Positions 8,319-18,500 of a stretch of DNA of 42,757 nt are shown one piece after another; the first letter of the stretch is position 1, and each line of letters opens with the position of its first letter. The notes under the pieces are model-generated. The model was not told the DNA's origin, searched no databases, and was given only the letters and a program-made list of their open reading frames with translations. The DNA is from Candidatus Methanophagales archaeon. GTDB lineage: Archaea > Halobacteriota > Syntropharchaeia > Alkanophagales > Methanospirareceae. The position numbers and the translations under genes are program-made. The stretch lies in assembly GCA_014859735.1 (NCBI GenBank), contig JACUTR010000003.1:1-42757 (forward strand), in the 5' to 3' direction.

Positions 8319-8606
8319 TTACCCGGTAACTTCTAACAACTCGGTCCTTACGAATTTTTCGTATGCTTCTGGAGTCATTCCCTCGCCACACTTAGGGCAC
8401 CAATAGACCTCCGAACTCTCCATATCATACCCACTGCTCTCTACCGTCTTGTACAAAAAACCGAAACTCCTCTTCCCACATTTATCACAAAGCTCTTCCC
8501 TTTTTGTAGCACGCATCTCATATCTACTAATTTTCTTTCGATACTCAATAGTTGTGCCCGCTATTATCTCCCAATCAGACGGGAAACGCCCATATCCTGC
8601 CTTCAT
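8319..8606 (-). CDS. Small two-knuckle zinc-ribbon protein, function unknown
   Basis: A 95-residue protein with two CXXC knuckles (LCDKCGKR and YWCPKCGEG) about 33 residues apart, indicating one structural zinc site. I chose ATG 8606 (MKAGYGRF) over the TTG at 8639 of the ORF track, because GGGGTGAAAGGAGAG directly precedes it. It is divergent from the DUF6448-like gene and shares its TATA region. I do not recognise the family. A role in transcription or protein interaction would be a guess. Confidence 0.65.
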   Translation of the reverse strand: MKAGYGRFPSDWEIIAGTTIEYRKKISRYEMRATKREELCDKCGKRSFGFLYKTVESSGYDMESSEVYWCPKCGEGMTPEAYEKFVRTELLEVTG

Positions 8607-8640
8607 CTCTCCTTTCACCCCAATTAAGTAGTGGTTCAAC

Positions 8641-8652
8641 GATATATAAAAA
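8641..8652. promoter_or_regulatory. Shared bidirectional TATA region
   Basis: GATATATAAAAAG lies between two divergent genes. It reads as a TATA box on both strands and is spaced about right for the minus-strand start at 8606 and the plus-strand start at 8690. Confidence 0.4.
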
Positions 8653-8689
8653 GATAGAGCAGTTATGTATTAAGAAAGAGGTGAAAAAT

Positions 8690-9232
8690 ATGCCACCACA
8701 TTGCGATACCATGGATGGCCCTGTCGTCATGGCTGCGAAAAGGGCCCTGGAAACAGGGAACGTTAATCTTATACTCCCCGGGATGCCGAAAAAAGCTGAG
8801 GATGAATTGAAGAAAGCTTTTGAAAGAACTCTTCGCGTAAGAGAATCAGGTGCGGAGGCGATGGAACTCGCGGACTATTGGTTCTTTGAAACCGCTGTTC
8901 GGTTACACCGGGAAGGAGAAGGAGCGCCTTATACCGGACTGAAACCTGCGGGACTTGATTGGGGTCCTGTAGTGCCAAGAGCAGAAAAAGCCATCGAACA
9001 GGGGAGCGCCAAAGAGGTAATTGAGTTCTTGCAACATATCGTTGAAGAAGAGCTGCGAGAGAGGTTCAGACATGCAGTGGCTAAGAAGAAGTACGATGTA
9101 AATGATGTGGATGCCGCAAGGGAGTTCGTGCAGGCGATGCTTGGATTTATACTCTATTCGCATCACCTGTATGAATACGTAAAAGGCGGCGGAGAACACG
9201 GCGAGGAAACAATGGGCGGACACGAACAGTAA
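8690..9232 (+). CDS. DUF6448-like protein
   Basis: A 180-residue soluble protein starting MPPHCDTMDGPVV, with a long helical middle (KAEDELKKAFERTLRVRESG), the segment ADYWFFETAVRLHREGEGAPYTGLKPAG, and a His/Glu-rich tail. I recall this pattern from the uncharacterised DUF6448 family of anaerobic archaea and bacteria, but I cannot confirm it here. The start is ATG 8690 with GAGGTGAAAA immediately before; the 226-codon frame in the track is an upstream extension. No signal peptide is seen. His, Cys and Glu residues are conserved-looking at both ends, so metal binding is possible but unproven. Confidence 0.75.
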   Translation: MPPHCDTMDGPVVMAAKRALETGNVNLILPGMPKKAEDELKKAFERTLRVRESGAEAMELADYWFFETAVRLHREGEGAPYTGLKPAGLDWGPVVPRAEKAIEQGSAKEVIEFLQHIVEEELRERFRHAVAKKKYDVNDVDAAREFVQAMLGFILYSHHLYEYVKGGGEHGEETMGGHEQ

Positions 9233-9396
9233 TTTATCGTCAGGCTCTAGGACGGCTTAGATGACAGAACAAGCCGCAGAAGAGGTTAAGGAGAGAGTCA
9301 GTCGGGAAACCGGCTGTCAGCACGGTGTAATTCACGTAGATCCGGGTAATACTTTATAGACTTGTGCCCTAACTAATCACTCTATGAAGGTGTAAG

Positions 9397-10197
9397 ATGA
9401 AGAGAGTAAAAAGAAAAATTATCAAGATTGATGAGGATTTATGTGATGGCTGTGGAATTTGCATCCCAACGTGCCCCGAACAAGCAATCCAGATTGTTGA
9501 TACGCCTGAAGGGAAAAAAGCAAGGTTGGTGAAAGAGTTTTACTGTGATGGTCTTGGTGCGTGTCTCGGTTCCTGTCCAACCGGAGCATTAACGATTGAA
9601 GAACGAGAAGCGGAACCTTACGATGAAGAGGCAACAATCGCTCGAATTAAAGGGACAGCACCTGAGATGTTGGAAGAACATCTAAAACATCTTAAGGAGC
9701 ATGCACAGGAATTACCTGAACATCACGGACATAAACTGCCGAAAGGTGTAACAACCTGTCCTTCCGCCCAGATGCTTCGGTGGGCAGAGAAGGAGGAGAA
9801 AGTAGCTAAAGAACCCGTGAAACTCCGCTCAGAATTACGGCATTGGCCTATACAACTGCATTTAGTTCACCCATCTGCTCCTTATTACCAGAATGCAGAC
9901 TTAGTTATAGTTGCTGATTGCGTTCCTTTTGCCTACGCCAATTTTCACGAGGATTTTCTGAAGGGTAGGGTGATCGCTATTGGCTGTCCAAAACTTGACG
10001 ACATCGAGGCTTATGGGGAAAAAGTTAGGCAGCTAATTGAAATAGCAAAGCCCCGCAGTATAACAATCGTACACATGGAAGTCCCCTGCTGTTTTGGTTT
10101 TGGAAACATTGTCCGGCAAGCACTGAGAGAAGCTCGGACGAGGAAGAAAATTCCGCTTGAGGATATAATAATAAGTATAACGGGTGAAAAATTGTGA
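9397..10197 (+). CDS. Dicluster [4Fe-4S] ferredoxin-like protein with extra C-terminal domain
   Basis: A 266-residue iron-sulfur protein, probably the electron donor or acceptor of the CooS-like enzyme encoded next. Residues about 14-70 carry two cluster motifs: CDGCGICIPTCPEQA, and a looser CDGLGACLGSCPTGA where the first spacing is longer than in classical ferredoxins. A middle region is rich in His and Glu. The C-terminal part has further cysteines (TTCPSAQM, ADCVPF, IGCPKLDD, VPCCFGFG) that could bind another cluster. Proteins of this build occur next to hybrid-cluster or CO dehydrogenase genes in anaerobes (from memory). It starts at ATG 9397 with AAGGTGTAAG upstream. It is separated by about 50 nt from the CooS-like gene, so an operon is likely. 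Confidence 0.82.
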   Translation: MKRVKRKIIKIDEDLCDGCGICIPTCPEQAIQIVDTPEGKKARLVKEFYCDGLGACLGSCPTGALTIEEREAEPYDEEATIARIKGTAPEMLEEHLKHLKEHAQELPEHHGHKLPKGVTTCPSAQMLRWAEKEEKVAKEPVKLRSELRHWPIQLHLVHPSAPYYQNADLVIVADCVPFAYANFHEDFLKGRVIAIGCPKLDDIEAYGEKVRQLIEIAKPRSITIVHMEVPCCFGFGNIVRQALREARTRKKIPLEDIIISITGEKL

Positions 10198-10249
10198 GCA
10201 AAATTTAAAGTAGTTCACCTAACGTTTGAAGATATTATGGGGGTTAAAA

Positions 10250-12154
10250 ATGGAAGAGAATAGGATTTCTTACCACGAATCTGTTCGGAGGGTGTACGAG
10301 CGAATCAAAAAGGATAACATGGACAATATTTGGGATCGCTATGTGGCACAGGGTTTTGGGGGCGATCCTGATAGGAGATGTCCCTTCTGTCAGGCAGGAG
10401 TTCGGTGTGACTTATGTTCAAACGGGCCTTGCCGTGCAGATGCATCACTAAACAAGAAGGGTGTTTGCGGCATTACGGCGGATGGCATGGCTATGCGGAT
10501 GATGCTGCTGAGAAACGTGATGGGGGCATCCACGTACCACTATCACACCGATCAGACCATCAAGACTCTTCGGGCAACCGCACAGGGTCAAACACCATTC
10601 AAAATTAGCGAGTCTGAAAAATTGAAGGATTTTGCAGGGCGGCTTGGGGTAAATACCGCAGGATCAGAGAATGAACTTGCTATTCGGCTCTGTGATTTTG
10701 TGGAAGCCGATTTTAACCGGAAGTACTATGAACCGAGTCATATTGTAGAGATCTTAGCGCCACAGGAGCGTAAAGAAGCGTGGAAAAAACTGGATATTTT
10801 CCCCGGCGGGATTTACGGCGAGATGATGCTGGCCACAAGTTCGTGCCTGACTAACGTCGATGGTTACTACGTGAGCTTGGCGCTCAAGGCCATGCGTCTC
10901 GCGGTGGCAATGGCGTATCAAAGCCAGATTGTTAATGAGTATTGTCAGGATATCCTCTATGGGATACCAAATCCACATAAGATGCGGGTAGACCTCGGCG
11001 TGCTGGAGCCCGACTATGTGAATGTGCTGCCCAATGGCCATGAACCGTTCCTTGGGTTTGCTATGGTTCAACTTGCTCGAAAACCGGAATGGCAGGAAAA
11101 GGCACAAGCCGTTGGTGCCAGAGGATTGCGTGTCATTGCGAACATTGAGACGGGTCAAGAGATGATTCAGCGCTGGGAGATGGATGACGCATTTTACGGG
11201 TTCACCGGGAACTGGCTTATGCAAGAGGCGGTTTTTGCCAGTGGCTGCGTGGATCTTTTCGCCGCTGATATGAATTGTTCGATGCCTATTGACCCTTTAT
11301 ACGCTCGAAAATATAAGTTCAGACTCGTGCCGTTAAGTGAGTTAGTTGCCTTTGAAGGCATTACCGATCGGATCAACTATGAGCCTGAAAAGGCTGAAGA
11401 CCAGGCAGCTCGACTCTTGCGGATGGCGATCGATAACTTTAAAGAACGTAGAGCATATGTCGAGGCGGTTACCCAACTACCCATGAGAGAAGCTTTGGTT
11501 GGCTTTTCTACCGAAAGTATTCTAAAAGCTCTTGGCGGCACTCTCGACCCGCTCTTAGAAGCGCTCAAAGAGGGATCGTTGCGAGGGTGCGCAGGCCTTG
11601 TCTCATGCACGGCGCTGAGGGATTCAGGTCAGGATGTACACAGTGTCCGGATAGCAAAGGAGCTTATTAAACGTGATATCCTGGTGCTCTCAATGGGCTG
11701 TGGCAACGGAGCCATGCAAGTCGCGGGTCTCTGTACTCTCCAGGCGAAAGAATTTGCCGGCGCAGGTCTTAAAGGACTTTGTGAGAACCTGAATATCCCC
11801 CCAGTTCTCAGCTACGGAACCTGCACGGACACAGGACGTTTGGCTGACCTTTTGGCTGCAATCTCAAATGCGTTGGGAGGCGTGCCTCTACCAGATCTCC
11901 CGGTTGTTGCGGCAGCACCTGAATATATGGAACAGAAGGCGACCATTGACGCCGTCTTCGCGGTGGCTCTGGGACTCTATACGTATGTCAATCCTGTACC
12001 GACGGTTACGGGGGCACCACAGTTGGTCAAACTCTTCACTCAGGACTGCAAACAGCTAACCGGTGGTCTGCTGAATGTTGAAAGAGATCCAATCAAAGCA
12101 GCAGATGCCATGTTAGCACACATAGAAGCGAATCGAAAGAAAATAGGGATTTAA
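10250..12154 (+). CDS. Divergent CooS-like CO dehydrogenase catalytic subunit with altered active site
   Basis: The 634-residue chain aligns throughout with monofunctional Ni-CO dehydrogenases. The B-cluster cysteines are present (C53, C56, C61, C73). The C-cluster ligands recognisable by comparison with CODH-II of Carboxydothermus are His in NGHEPFL, Cys in ADMNCSMP, Cys in GLVSCTAL, Cys in LSMGCGNG and Cys in SYGTCTDTG; the catalytic Lys in MEQKATID is also present. The usual GICCTGNE segment reads ANIETGQE, so the Cys295 ligand is replaced by Glu300. The D-cluster also differs: CPFCQAGVRC has Arg where the second D-cluster Cys is expected. The start is ATG 10250, preceded by GGGGGTTAAAA. 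CO oxidation is therefore doubtful; a hybrid-cluster-like or reductive role is an alternative. Confidence 0.88.
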   Translation: MEENRISYHESVRRVYERIKKDNMDNIWDRYVAQGFGGDPDRRCPFCQAGVRCDLCSNGPCRADASLNKKGVCGITADGMAMRMMLLRNVMGASTYHYHTDQTIKTLRATAQGQTPFKISESEKLKDFAGRLGVNTAGSENELAIRLCDFVEADFNRKYYEPSHIVEILAPQERKEAWKKLDIFPGGIYGEMMLATSSCLTNVDGYYVSLALKAMRLAVAMAYQSQIVNEYCQDILYGIPNPHKMRVDLGVLEPDYVNVLPNGHEPFLGFAMVQLARKPEWQEKAQAVGARGLRVIANIETGQEMIQRWEMDDAFYGFTGNWLMQEAVFASGCVDLFAADMNCSMPIDPLYARKYKFRLVPLSELVAFEGITDRINYEPEKAEDQAARLLRMAIDNFKERRAYVEAVTQLPMREALVGFSTESILKALGGTLDPLLEALKEGSLRGCAGLVSCTALRDSGQDVHSVRIAKELIKRDILVLSMGCGNGAMQVAGLCTLQAKEFAGAGLKGLCENLNIPPVLSYGTCTDTGRLADLLAAISNALGGVPLPDLPVVAAAPEYMEQKATIDAVFAVALGLYTYVNPVPTVTGAPQLVKLFTQDCKQLTGGLLNVERDPIKAADAMLAHIEANRKKIGI

Positions 12155-12236
12155 GCCGGGATGAATCGTGGAAGGAGGAGTGGAACGACCGGTCCACACG
12201 TACGATGATAAATCTTAATCCAGTTGTTTATTTACC

Positions 12237-12244
12237 TTATATAT
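12237..12244 (+). promoter_or_regulatory. TATA box of the glutaredoxin-FTR operon
   Basis: CTTATATATCTAA is centred about 27 nt before ATG 12267, which predicts a leaderless or nearly leaderless transcript. This supports ATG 12267 over the GTG at 12258. Confidence 0.45.
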
Positions 12245-12266
12245 CTAATTAATCGGTGTGGATCCA

Positions 12267-12545
12267 ATGGCTCTGGTGCACATTAAAGGAACGAAGAAAG
12301 GGAAGGTTATTCTCTATGCGTTAAGCACCTGCGTCTGGTGCAAGAAAACGAAGAAGCTGCTCACGGAATTAGGCGTGGATTTCTACTACGTATATGTCGA
12401 CTTACTGGAAGGAGAGGAGAAAGCAAAAGTTTTGGATGAGATAGCGCGTCATAGTTCTGTTCGCTCCTTTCCCACACTCGTGATTGAGGATAAAACGTGC
12501 GTCGTCGGCCATCAGGAGAGGAAGATCCGGGAGGTTTTAGGATGA
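12267..12545 (+). CDS. Glutaredoxin-like thiol-disulfide protein
   Basis: A 92-residue thioredoxin-fold protein with the active site CVWC near residue 21, a cis-Pro segment (SFPTLVI) and the C-terminal helix. ATG 12267 is preferred for its position about 27 nt after a TATA box; the upstream GTG would add three residues. Its stop overlaps the start of the ferredoxin:thioredoxin reductase gene (ATGA-type overlap), which implies translational coupling. The likely role is as the disulfide protein reduced by that reductase in the cytosol. It is only slightly longer than bacterial NrdH-type proteins. The actual target is unknown. Confidence 0.85.
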   Translation: MALVHIKGTKKGKVILYALSTCVWCKKTKKLLTELGVDFYYVYVDLLEGEEKAKVLDEIARHSSVRSFPTLVIEDKTCVVGHQERKIREVLG

Positions 12546-13048
12546 TGAATGATGCTAACGTAACGAATGATGAGGTTCAGAAGCTTTATACACGCTTGGA
12601 TAATGAGGCTGAGGCGTCAGGATACCATCTGAATCCCGATGGTGAACACACCAGGGATTTGGTCAGAGGACTGCTTATAAACGAGAAGCGATACGGATAC
12701 TGGGCATGCCCCTGCAGGTTGGCTTCGGGCGATAAAGAGGTGGATCTTGATATCATCTGTCCCTGTGATTATAGAGATCAGGATGTAGAGGAATACGGCG
12801 CCTGCTATTGTGGACTTTATGTCTCAGAGGATGTTCTCGAGGGCAAACAGAGTGTAGAACCTATACCTGAACGGCGGCCACCACCTGAGGAGAGGAAGAG
12901 GGCAGAGCAAGTACCCCCCGCAGTATCCTCACTATCGCTCCCAGTCTGGAGATGCCGCGTATGCGGCTACCTCTGTGCACGAGAGGGGCCTCCTGGAGTG
13001 TGCCCCATCTGCAAGGCGAAAAAGGACCGGTTTGAACGGTTCATATAG
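12542..13048 (+). CDS. Ferredoxin:thioredoxin reductase catalytic subunit fused to a rubredoxin-like domain
   Basis: A 168-residue protein. Residues about 10-105 form the FTR beta-chain fold with the characteristic cysteine series: [14 protein letters not shown] and ACYCGLYVS, which hold a [4Fe-4S] cluster next to a redox-active disulfide. A Pro-rich linker ([10 protein letters not shown]) leads to a C-terminal rubredoxin-type metal site, WRCRVCGY and [16 protein letters not shown]. The start is the ATG overlapping the glutaredoxin stop; the ORF-track frame from 12497 lies in a different register of the upstream gene. FTR passes electrons from ferredoxin to a thioredoxin-fold partner, here probably the upstream protein. 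The fused rubredoxin could be an additional electron entry or exit point (inference). Confidence 0.87.
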   Translation: MMNDANVTNDEVQKLYTRLDNEAEASGYHLNPDGEHTRDLVRGLLINEKRYGYWACPCRLASGDKEVDLDIICPCDYRDQDVEEYGACYCGLYVSEDVLEGKQSVEPIPERRPPPEERKRAEQVPPAVSSLSLPVWRCRVCGYLCAREGPPGVCPICKAKKDRFERFI

Positions 13049-13116
13049 CTTCATTGCGATCTTAGCCGGCAGCACTCTCATGACGGGGTTATAGTAGCAG
13101 CAGTATAAAGTGAAAA

Positions 13117-15549
13117 ATGGCAGAAGGACGTAAAAAGGCTGAACTCAAGATTTCAGGAATGACGTGTGCGACCTGCGCTACGACTATTGAAAAATCCCTC
13201 CTGAGCAAAGGCGGTGTTGCTGATGCGCAGGTGAATCTTGGAACTGAGAGTGCCACCGTGGAGTATGATCCGACACAAGTACGACTTACTGACTTAGAGA
13301 AAGCGGTAACCGATGCAGGGTATGGCGTGATACATGAAAGAGTAACGCTGAGGGTCGGGGGAATGACCTGCGCCATCTGTGTGAAAACAATTGAAGACAC
13401 GCTCACAAGACTGGATGGAATCACGGGCGTTACGGTTAATCTCGGTTCTGAGAAGGCGTACGTTACCTACAATCCACGAATAACAACGATAGCCGAGATG
13501 AAGCAAGCAATTGAAGACGTGGGCTATCAGTATCTCGGGGTGGTGGGAGAAGAAGCAGAAGATGCAGAGAGAGTCGCGCGCGAGAGGGATTTACGAGAAA
13601 AGCGCAATCGGTTCATCGTTGGATTTGCCATCGGTATCCCGCTCATGATTCTCATCTATCTTCCGGTCCGCTTTCCATTTCCAATGGCGTATTTTATGCT
13701 GGTTGTTTCGGCTCCGGCTTTTATCTATGTAAGCCACCCGATATTCGGCGCAGCCTATCGTTCTCTTAAACATAAGAATCTCAACATGGACGTCATGTAC
13801 TCGATGGGGATCGGTGTTGCGTTTGTCTCAAGCCTTTTGGGTACGTTTGGGGTTATACTTACCGGGGAATTCCTGTTTTATGAGACCGCACTTCTCCTTG
13901 CCTCGTTTCTTACGATAGGACGGTATTTGGAAGCACGAGCAAAAGGGAAAACTTCTGAAGCGATTAAACGATTGATAGGGTTACAACCAAAAACCGCCAC
14001 GGTTATTCGTGATACCCGCGAACTGGAAATACCCCTGGAGGATGTTCAAATCAATGACCGAATAGTCGTTAAACCGGGAGAGAAAATCCCGGTCGATGGT
14101 GAGGTTATTGAGGGTGAGAGCTATGTAGATGAATCAATGATTACGGGAGAGCCTATTCCCGGTTTGAAGCAGAAAGGTGATGGTGTTGTTGGTGGAACGC
14201 TCAACAAAAACAGCGTACTCACCTTCATCGCGACAAAAATAGGGCGGGAGACGGTACTCGCTCAAATCATCAAGCTTGTGGAAGATGCACAGGGCTCAAA
14301 ACCCCCGGTTCAACGAATTGCGGATAAAGCCGTGAGCTATTTCATTCCGGCAGTCTTAACCATCGCACTTCTTTCCTTTGCCGTATGGTATTTTGTTATC
14401 GGCAATACGCTCCTTTTCTCCCTTACCGCCTTGATTGCGGTGCTCGTTATCGCATGCCCCTGCGCCCTCGGGCTCGCAACACCGACTGCAGTAACAGTAG
14501 GCGTTGGTCGTGGGGCAGAACTTGGCGTTCTCGTCAAGAGCGGGGAAGCCCTGGAAATATCAGAGAGACTGACAACGATAATCTTTGATAAAACGGGGAC
14601 GCTGACCAAGGGAAAGCCAGAGGTCACCGATATAATCGGTACAGGAATCGACGCTCGAACGTTGCTCACGTTGGCGGCAAGTGTTGAGAAGAATTCACAG
14701 CACCCACTCGCAGAGGCGATTGTGAGACGAGCAGAGGAACGGGGTATTGAGCTGGAGGAGAGCGAAGGGTTTGACACCTTTGGCGGAAAAGGTGTAACAG
14801 CACACGTTGCGGGGAAAGAGCTGCTTATAGGGAATAGAATACTTTTTGAAGAAAGAGCTATCTCATACCCGGAAGAGGTTGAGGAACAGATCGTTCGCCT
14901 TGAAAAGGAAGGAAAGACGGTCATACTCATCGCTCGTGATAACGAAATGAGTGGTATTATAGCCATTGCGGACACCCTGAAGGAAAGCACAAAAGAAGCA
15001 ATCAAAGCGTTCAAGGACATGGGGCTGAATGTCGTCATGATTACGGGTGATAATGCACGGACTGCGCACGCGATTGCGGGGCACATCGGCATAGAACGGG
15101 TATTAGCTGAAGTCTTACCTCAGGATAAAGCTGAAGAAGTGAAGAAACTGCAAGAAACCGGAGAGGTGGTAGCCTTCGTGGGTGATGGTATCAACGATGC
15201 ACCTGCACTTGCACAGGCTGATGTAGGTATCGCAATCGGTAGTGGGACGGACGTGGCAATAGAGAGTGGTGAAATAGTTTTGATAAAGGACGATCTTATG
15301 GACGCTGTTTCCGCAGTGCAGTTGAGTAAGAAAGTGATGTCGAGGATAAAGCAGAACTTATTCTGGGCTTTTGCATATAATACCGCACTCATTCCTATGG
15401 CAGCAGGAATACTCTATCCCTTTTTTGGTATCACGTTTAAGCCTGAGCTTGCGGGGCTTGCCATGGCTTTGAGTTCCGTAACGGTCGTAACGCTTTCCTT
15501 GATGTTGAAGAACTATATACCGCCCGCAAAGAGGGGTGAAAAAAAATAG
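13117..15549 (+). CDS. copA: Cu+-exporting P1B-type ATPase
   Basis: An 810-residue copper-transporting ATPase of the cytoplasmic membrane. Two N-terminal heavy-metal-associated domains carry GMTCATC (residues 12-18) and GMTCAIC (about 83-89). These are followed by eight predicted transmembrane helices. Motifs seen: TGEP in the actuator domain; CPC in the membrane ([14 protein letters not shown], about 446); DKTGT with the phosphorylated Asp (about 491); SQHPLA in the nucleotide-binding domain; [14 protein letters not shown] (about 688); and [12 protein letters not shown] plus MALSS in the last helices, the P1B-1 signature for Cu+/Ag+. The start is ATG 13117. Its position after redox-protein genes fits metal and redox homeostasis, but no copper-sensing regulator is adjacent. 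Confidence 0.95.
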   Translation: MAEGRKKAELKISGMTCATCATTIEKSLLSKGGVADAQVNLGTESATVEYDPTQVRLTDLEKAVTDAGYGVIHERVTLRVGGMTCAICVKTIEDTLTRLDGITGVTVNLGSEKAYVTYNPRITTIAEMKQAIEDVGYQYLGVVGEEAEDAERVARERDLREKRNRFIVGFAIGIPLMILIYLPVRFPFPMAYFMLVVSAPAFIYVSHPIFGAAYRSLKHKNLNMDVMYSMGIGVAFVSSLLGTFGVILTGEFLFYETALLLASFLTIGRYLEARAKGKTSEAIKRLIGLQPKTATVIRDTRELEIPLEDVQINDRIVVKPGEKIPVDGEVIEGESYVDESMITGEPIPGLKQKGDGVVGGTLNKNSVLTFIATKIGRETVLAQIIKLVEDAQGSKPPVQRIADKAVSYFIPAVLTIALLSFAVWYFVIGNTLLFSLTALIAVLVIACPCALGLATPTAVTVGVGRGAELGVLVKSGEALEISERLTTIIFDKTGTLTKGKPEVTDIIGTGIDARTLLTLAASVEKNSQHPLAEAIVRRAEERGIELEESEGFDTFGGKGVTAHVAGKELLIGNRILFEERAISYPEEVEEQIVRLEKEGKTVILIARDNEMSGIIAIADTLKESTKEAIKAFKDMGLNVVMITGDNARTAHAIAGHIGIERVLAEVLPQDKAEEVKKLQETGEVVAFVGDGINDAPALAQADVGIAIGSGTDVAIESGEIVLIKDDLMDAVSAVQLSKKVMSRIKQNLFWAFAYNTALIPMAAGILYPFFGITFKPELAGLAMALSSVTVVTLSLMLKNYIPPAKRGEKK

Positions 15550-15571
15550 ATAAAAGCAAAAGCACTTTTAT
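15550..15571 (+). terminator. Hairpin between copA and aglB
   Basis: ATAAAAG and CTTTTAT pair with an eight-nt loop, directly after the copA stop and before the GAGGAGG-containing leader of aglB. There is no following T-run, so a termination role is only possible; it may instead be part of the aglB leader. Confidence 0.25.
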
Positions 15572-15597
15572 CTCGAGGAGGATATAGTGATAGAGGG

Positions 15598-18500
15598 ATG
15601 CACCGAGAGAATGAAAAAGGGAGTAAAAAGGAGAACAAACCGGGAACGAGGGTACCACCCTTAAGCATAGAAATAACAACTCTACTGCTCCTTTTTTTAG
15701 GCTCCGCCTCCATTGTTTTGCTTCTGCATGCGCCACAGAAACTGAGCGCCCAGGGGAGTTTAGCCCTAGTTGCTCTTGCTGCTTTTCCCTTCGCATACGG
15801 GATATGGATGCGAAAGAAATGGGCTTTTTACGCTTCTCTAATCTTACTTGAAGCGCTCATCCTTATCTCGCCCCTCATCGCTGCCTTTAGCCCGTACTTT
15901 GGTATCGAATATAATTGGATATCTTTACTCTCATTTGTCGTAGTGGGCTTAACCGTTCTTCCTCTTCTTATATCAAACGAGCACCACTTCGGAATTCTTA
16001 AAGAAGCAAAACTGCAAACGGTCATCAAAAACCTTCCGATCTTCAACACGCTCTTCATTATTTTTGGTGTTGCCCTTATCATAAGAACGGTTTTGCCGTA
16101 TGATACCGTTTTTAAAGACACCGTTAGATTTGCCTCCGATGACGCGGTATTCCACATGCGATTGGTTGAGAACGCATTATTCGGGGACCATTTTCCTCGT
16201 CGACTCTTTTTTGATGCGTATACCTACTTTCCTCATGGAATATACCTCCATTTTGCTCCTTTATTTGACCAGCTCATCATCTTTGCCACCTGGATAATCG
16301 GGCTTGGCTCGCCAACGAGAGCACTAATGGAAGCAGTGGGCGCGTATTATCCCGCAATCCTCGGTGCACTGGTCGTTTTCCCGGTTTATATCATTGGAAG
16401 GGAGCTCTCTAACAAATATGCAGGCATGATAGCCGCGTTGGTGGTTGCAACGCTTCCGGGGCAGTTCCTCTCTCGTTCTATACTCGGATTTACCGACCAT
16501 CATATCGGTGAAGTGCTGTTCAGCACCATAGCAGTGATGTTTCTCATAGTGGCGCTAAAGAGAGCAAAAGAGGAGCTCCCGGAAGGGGCTTTTCTGGACT
16601 GGTTTGCAAAATCCCCTATGGGATGGGTACGAGGCAAGAACTTTCCTTTCCTCTGCTATGCCGCTGTAATATTGGTGCTTTTTCAGGTAGTGCCCTGGGA
16701 ATGGTGGGTCTTCCTTTCTCTCATCCTCTTCCTTCTCGCACTTATTATCTTCCATTTCTGGAAAAAGCCTGATTCTTACGCATTTTATACCATCTTGGCA
16801 GGCATGGCACTCGGATTCTATCTTCTTACATGGGTGGGCGGAGTTCTTTTTATCGCCATCTTTATCCTCTACGGCGTTCTGCAATACACTCTAAACGGAG
16901 TTCGGGGTGGGCCCAATGAGTATATCTGTATTACCCTTACTCCGCTCTTTTTTATTCCTCTGCTAATGCTTCTTCCCTTCTTCGGCCCCTCGTATCCTTA
17001 TTATAACATACAGCAGGTAGGATCACTAAACGTGGGCATCATCATTTTTTCCATTCCTCTTCTCTATCGGTATCTGATCAATAAATTTGGTTATAGGCGT
17101 GGCTTAGTTAGGGAAAGGATAGCAAAAGCCGCGTTGACGAAGCCGGAGAGGATTGGAAGAGGTGAATATACCTGTCCGATCTGTGGTAAAAGATCAAGGG
17201 GCGCTGGCATCGTCGAACACATAAAGACAAAGCACCGAGCTGATATTGAGAGAAAAAGCGAGCTCGTAAAATTAAAACTTTTTTTTGATGAAAATCCTGA
17301 GCTAAGCGGGGGGTTAAAGAAACTCGGAATCAGCCCCATGCATGGTTCCCCGTTAGAAATAACCTCTAAATACGATCTTCTCTTGCCTGTTCTTACCATA
17401 GCGGTTCTAGTCGGGTTGGCTATTCTCTTTTTCCCATCAATAATTGGTGGTTTTGTTGGTACGATAACACCGGGCGGGACGGCATTGACCATAGCGGAGG
17501 TTCATCCAATGGAAACCGGAAGGGCGTGGGAATGGTTCACAATTTCCTTCTACATCGCGCTTTTCGCGATGGGAATACTTGCACTGAATCTCGTGCTGAG
17601 AAATAGGCCTGAAGAGCTTCTCATATTGGTCTGGAGCATCATCATCTTTGTTACCGTAGGCGGGTTGGGGGTTTTCGGAATAGAGGGCATAGGACAGAAC
17701 AGGTTCGCTTATTATTATGCGATAAATGCCGCAATACTCTCGGGCCTGTTTTTTATGAAGGCCTTTGAGTTTTTAACCGGTGGTGAGGAGAACGTGATAA
17801 AAAGAGAATCAACGGCTGACGCTCGTTCTGGGAAGAAAGGGGGGAAAGCGAAGGGAAGTGAGGCAAACCTTGATCTACGTCTTATCATCTTTGCTTTCGC
17901 TATACTGGTTATCTTCGTGATAGGCATAACCCAGGTGGGTATCGAATCCATCATCCCCGTGGCAGTTATCGTGGCGATTTTCTTCGTCTGGATGCATGCC
18001 GCAAACAAAAAGAGAGCGGATAGAGAGAAGCCGCTTAGAAAAACGCTTGCTGTTTTGCTCATTATTATTATCCTATTTTATCCGTTCCCGTTGAATGCAG
18101 TGGCCAGGCCCTTTCCCTCCACCACTAACCTGCCACTAAGCGCAGCATACGCCATAAATACTGCGGAGAGGGGCATCGGGATGATTGGTGAGGCAGACTG
18201 GTATGAATCGCTGAGATGGATGCGAACCAACACCCCGGAGCCCGGTATCGACTACTATGGCGTATATGAAGAACCCCCTTTGAACGAGACAACGGGTGTG
18301 AGAGAAGATTATAAGTATCCCCCGTCGGCTTATGGTGTGATGAGCTGGTGGGACTTTGGGCATATAATTACCTGGATAGCACATCGCATTCCGAATGCAA
18401 ATCCGTTTCAGGCAGGTGTCGGCGGTCCTATAGGTAGTGGTAGTCCCGGAGCTTGTGTATTCTTCATCGTAGACGATGAAAGCGAGGCGAATGAGGTTGC

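Noticed and set aside
9261-9359. A 32-codon ORF (MTEQAAEEVKERVS...) between the DUF6448-like and ferredoxin genes
   Set aside because: It has no ribosome site and no recognisable family, and its length is within chance expectation.
10215-10250. ACCTAAC box before the CooS-like gene as a second attC site
   Set aside because: There is no matching GTTRRRY partner or palindrome downstream; it shares only the seven-base box.
14337-15092. 251-codon minus-strand ORF opposite copA
   Set aside because: It lies fully antisense to a well-supported P-type ATPase with conserved motifs; its Ser-rich composition is typical of a shadow frame.
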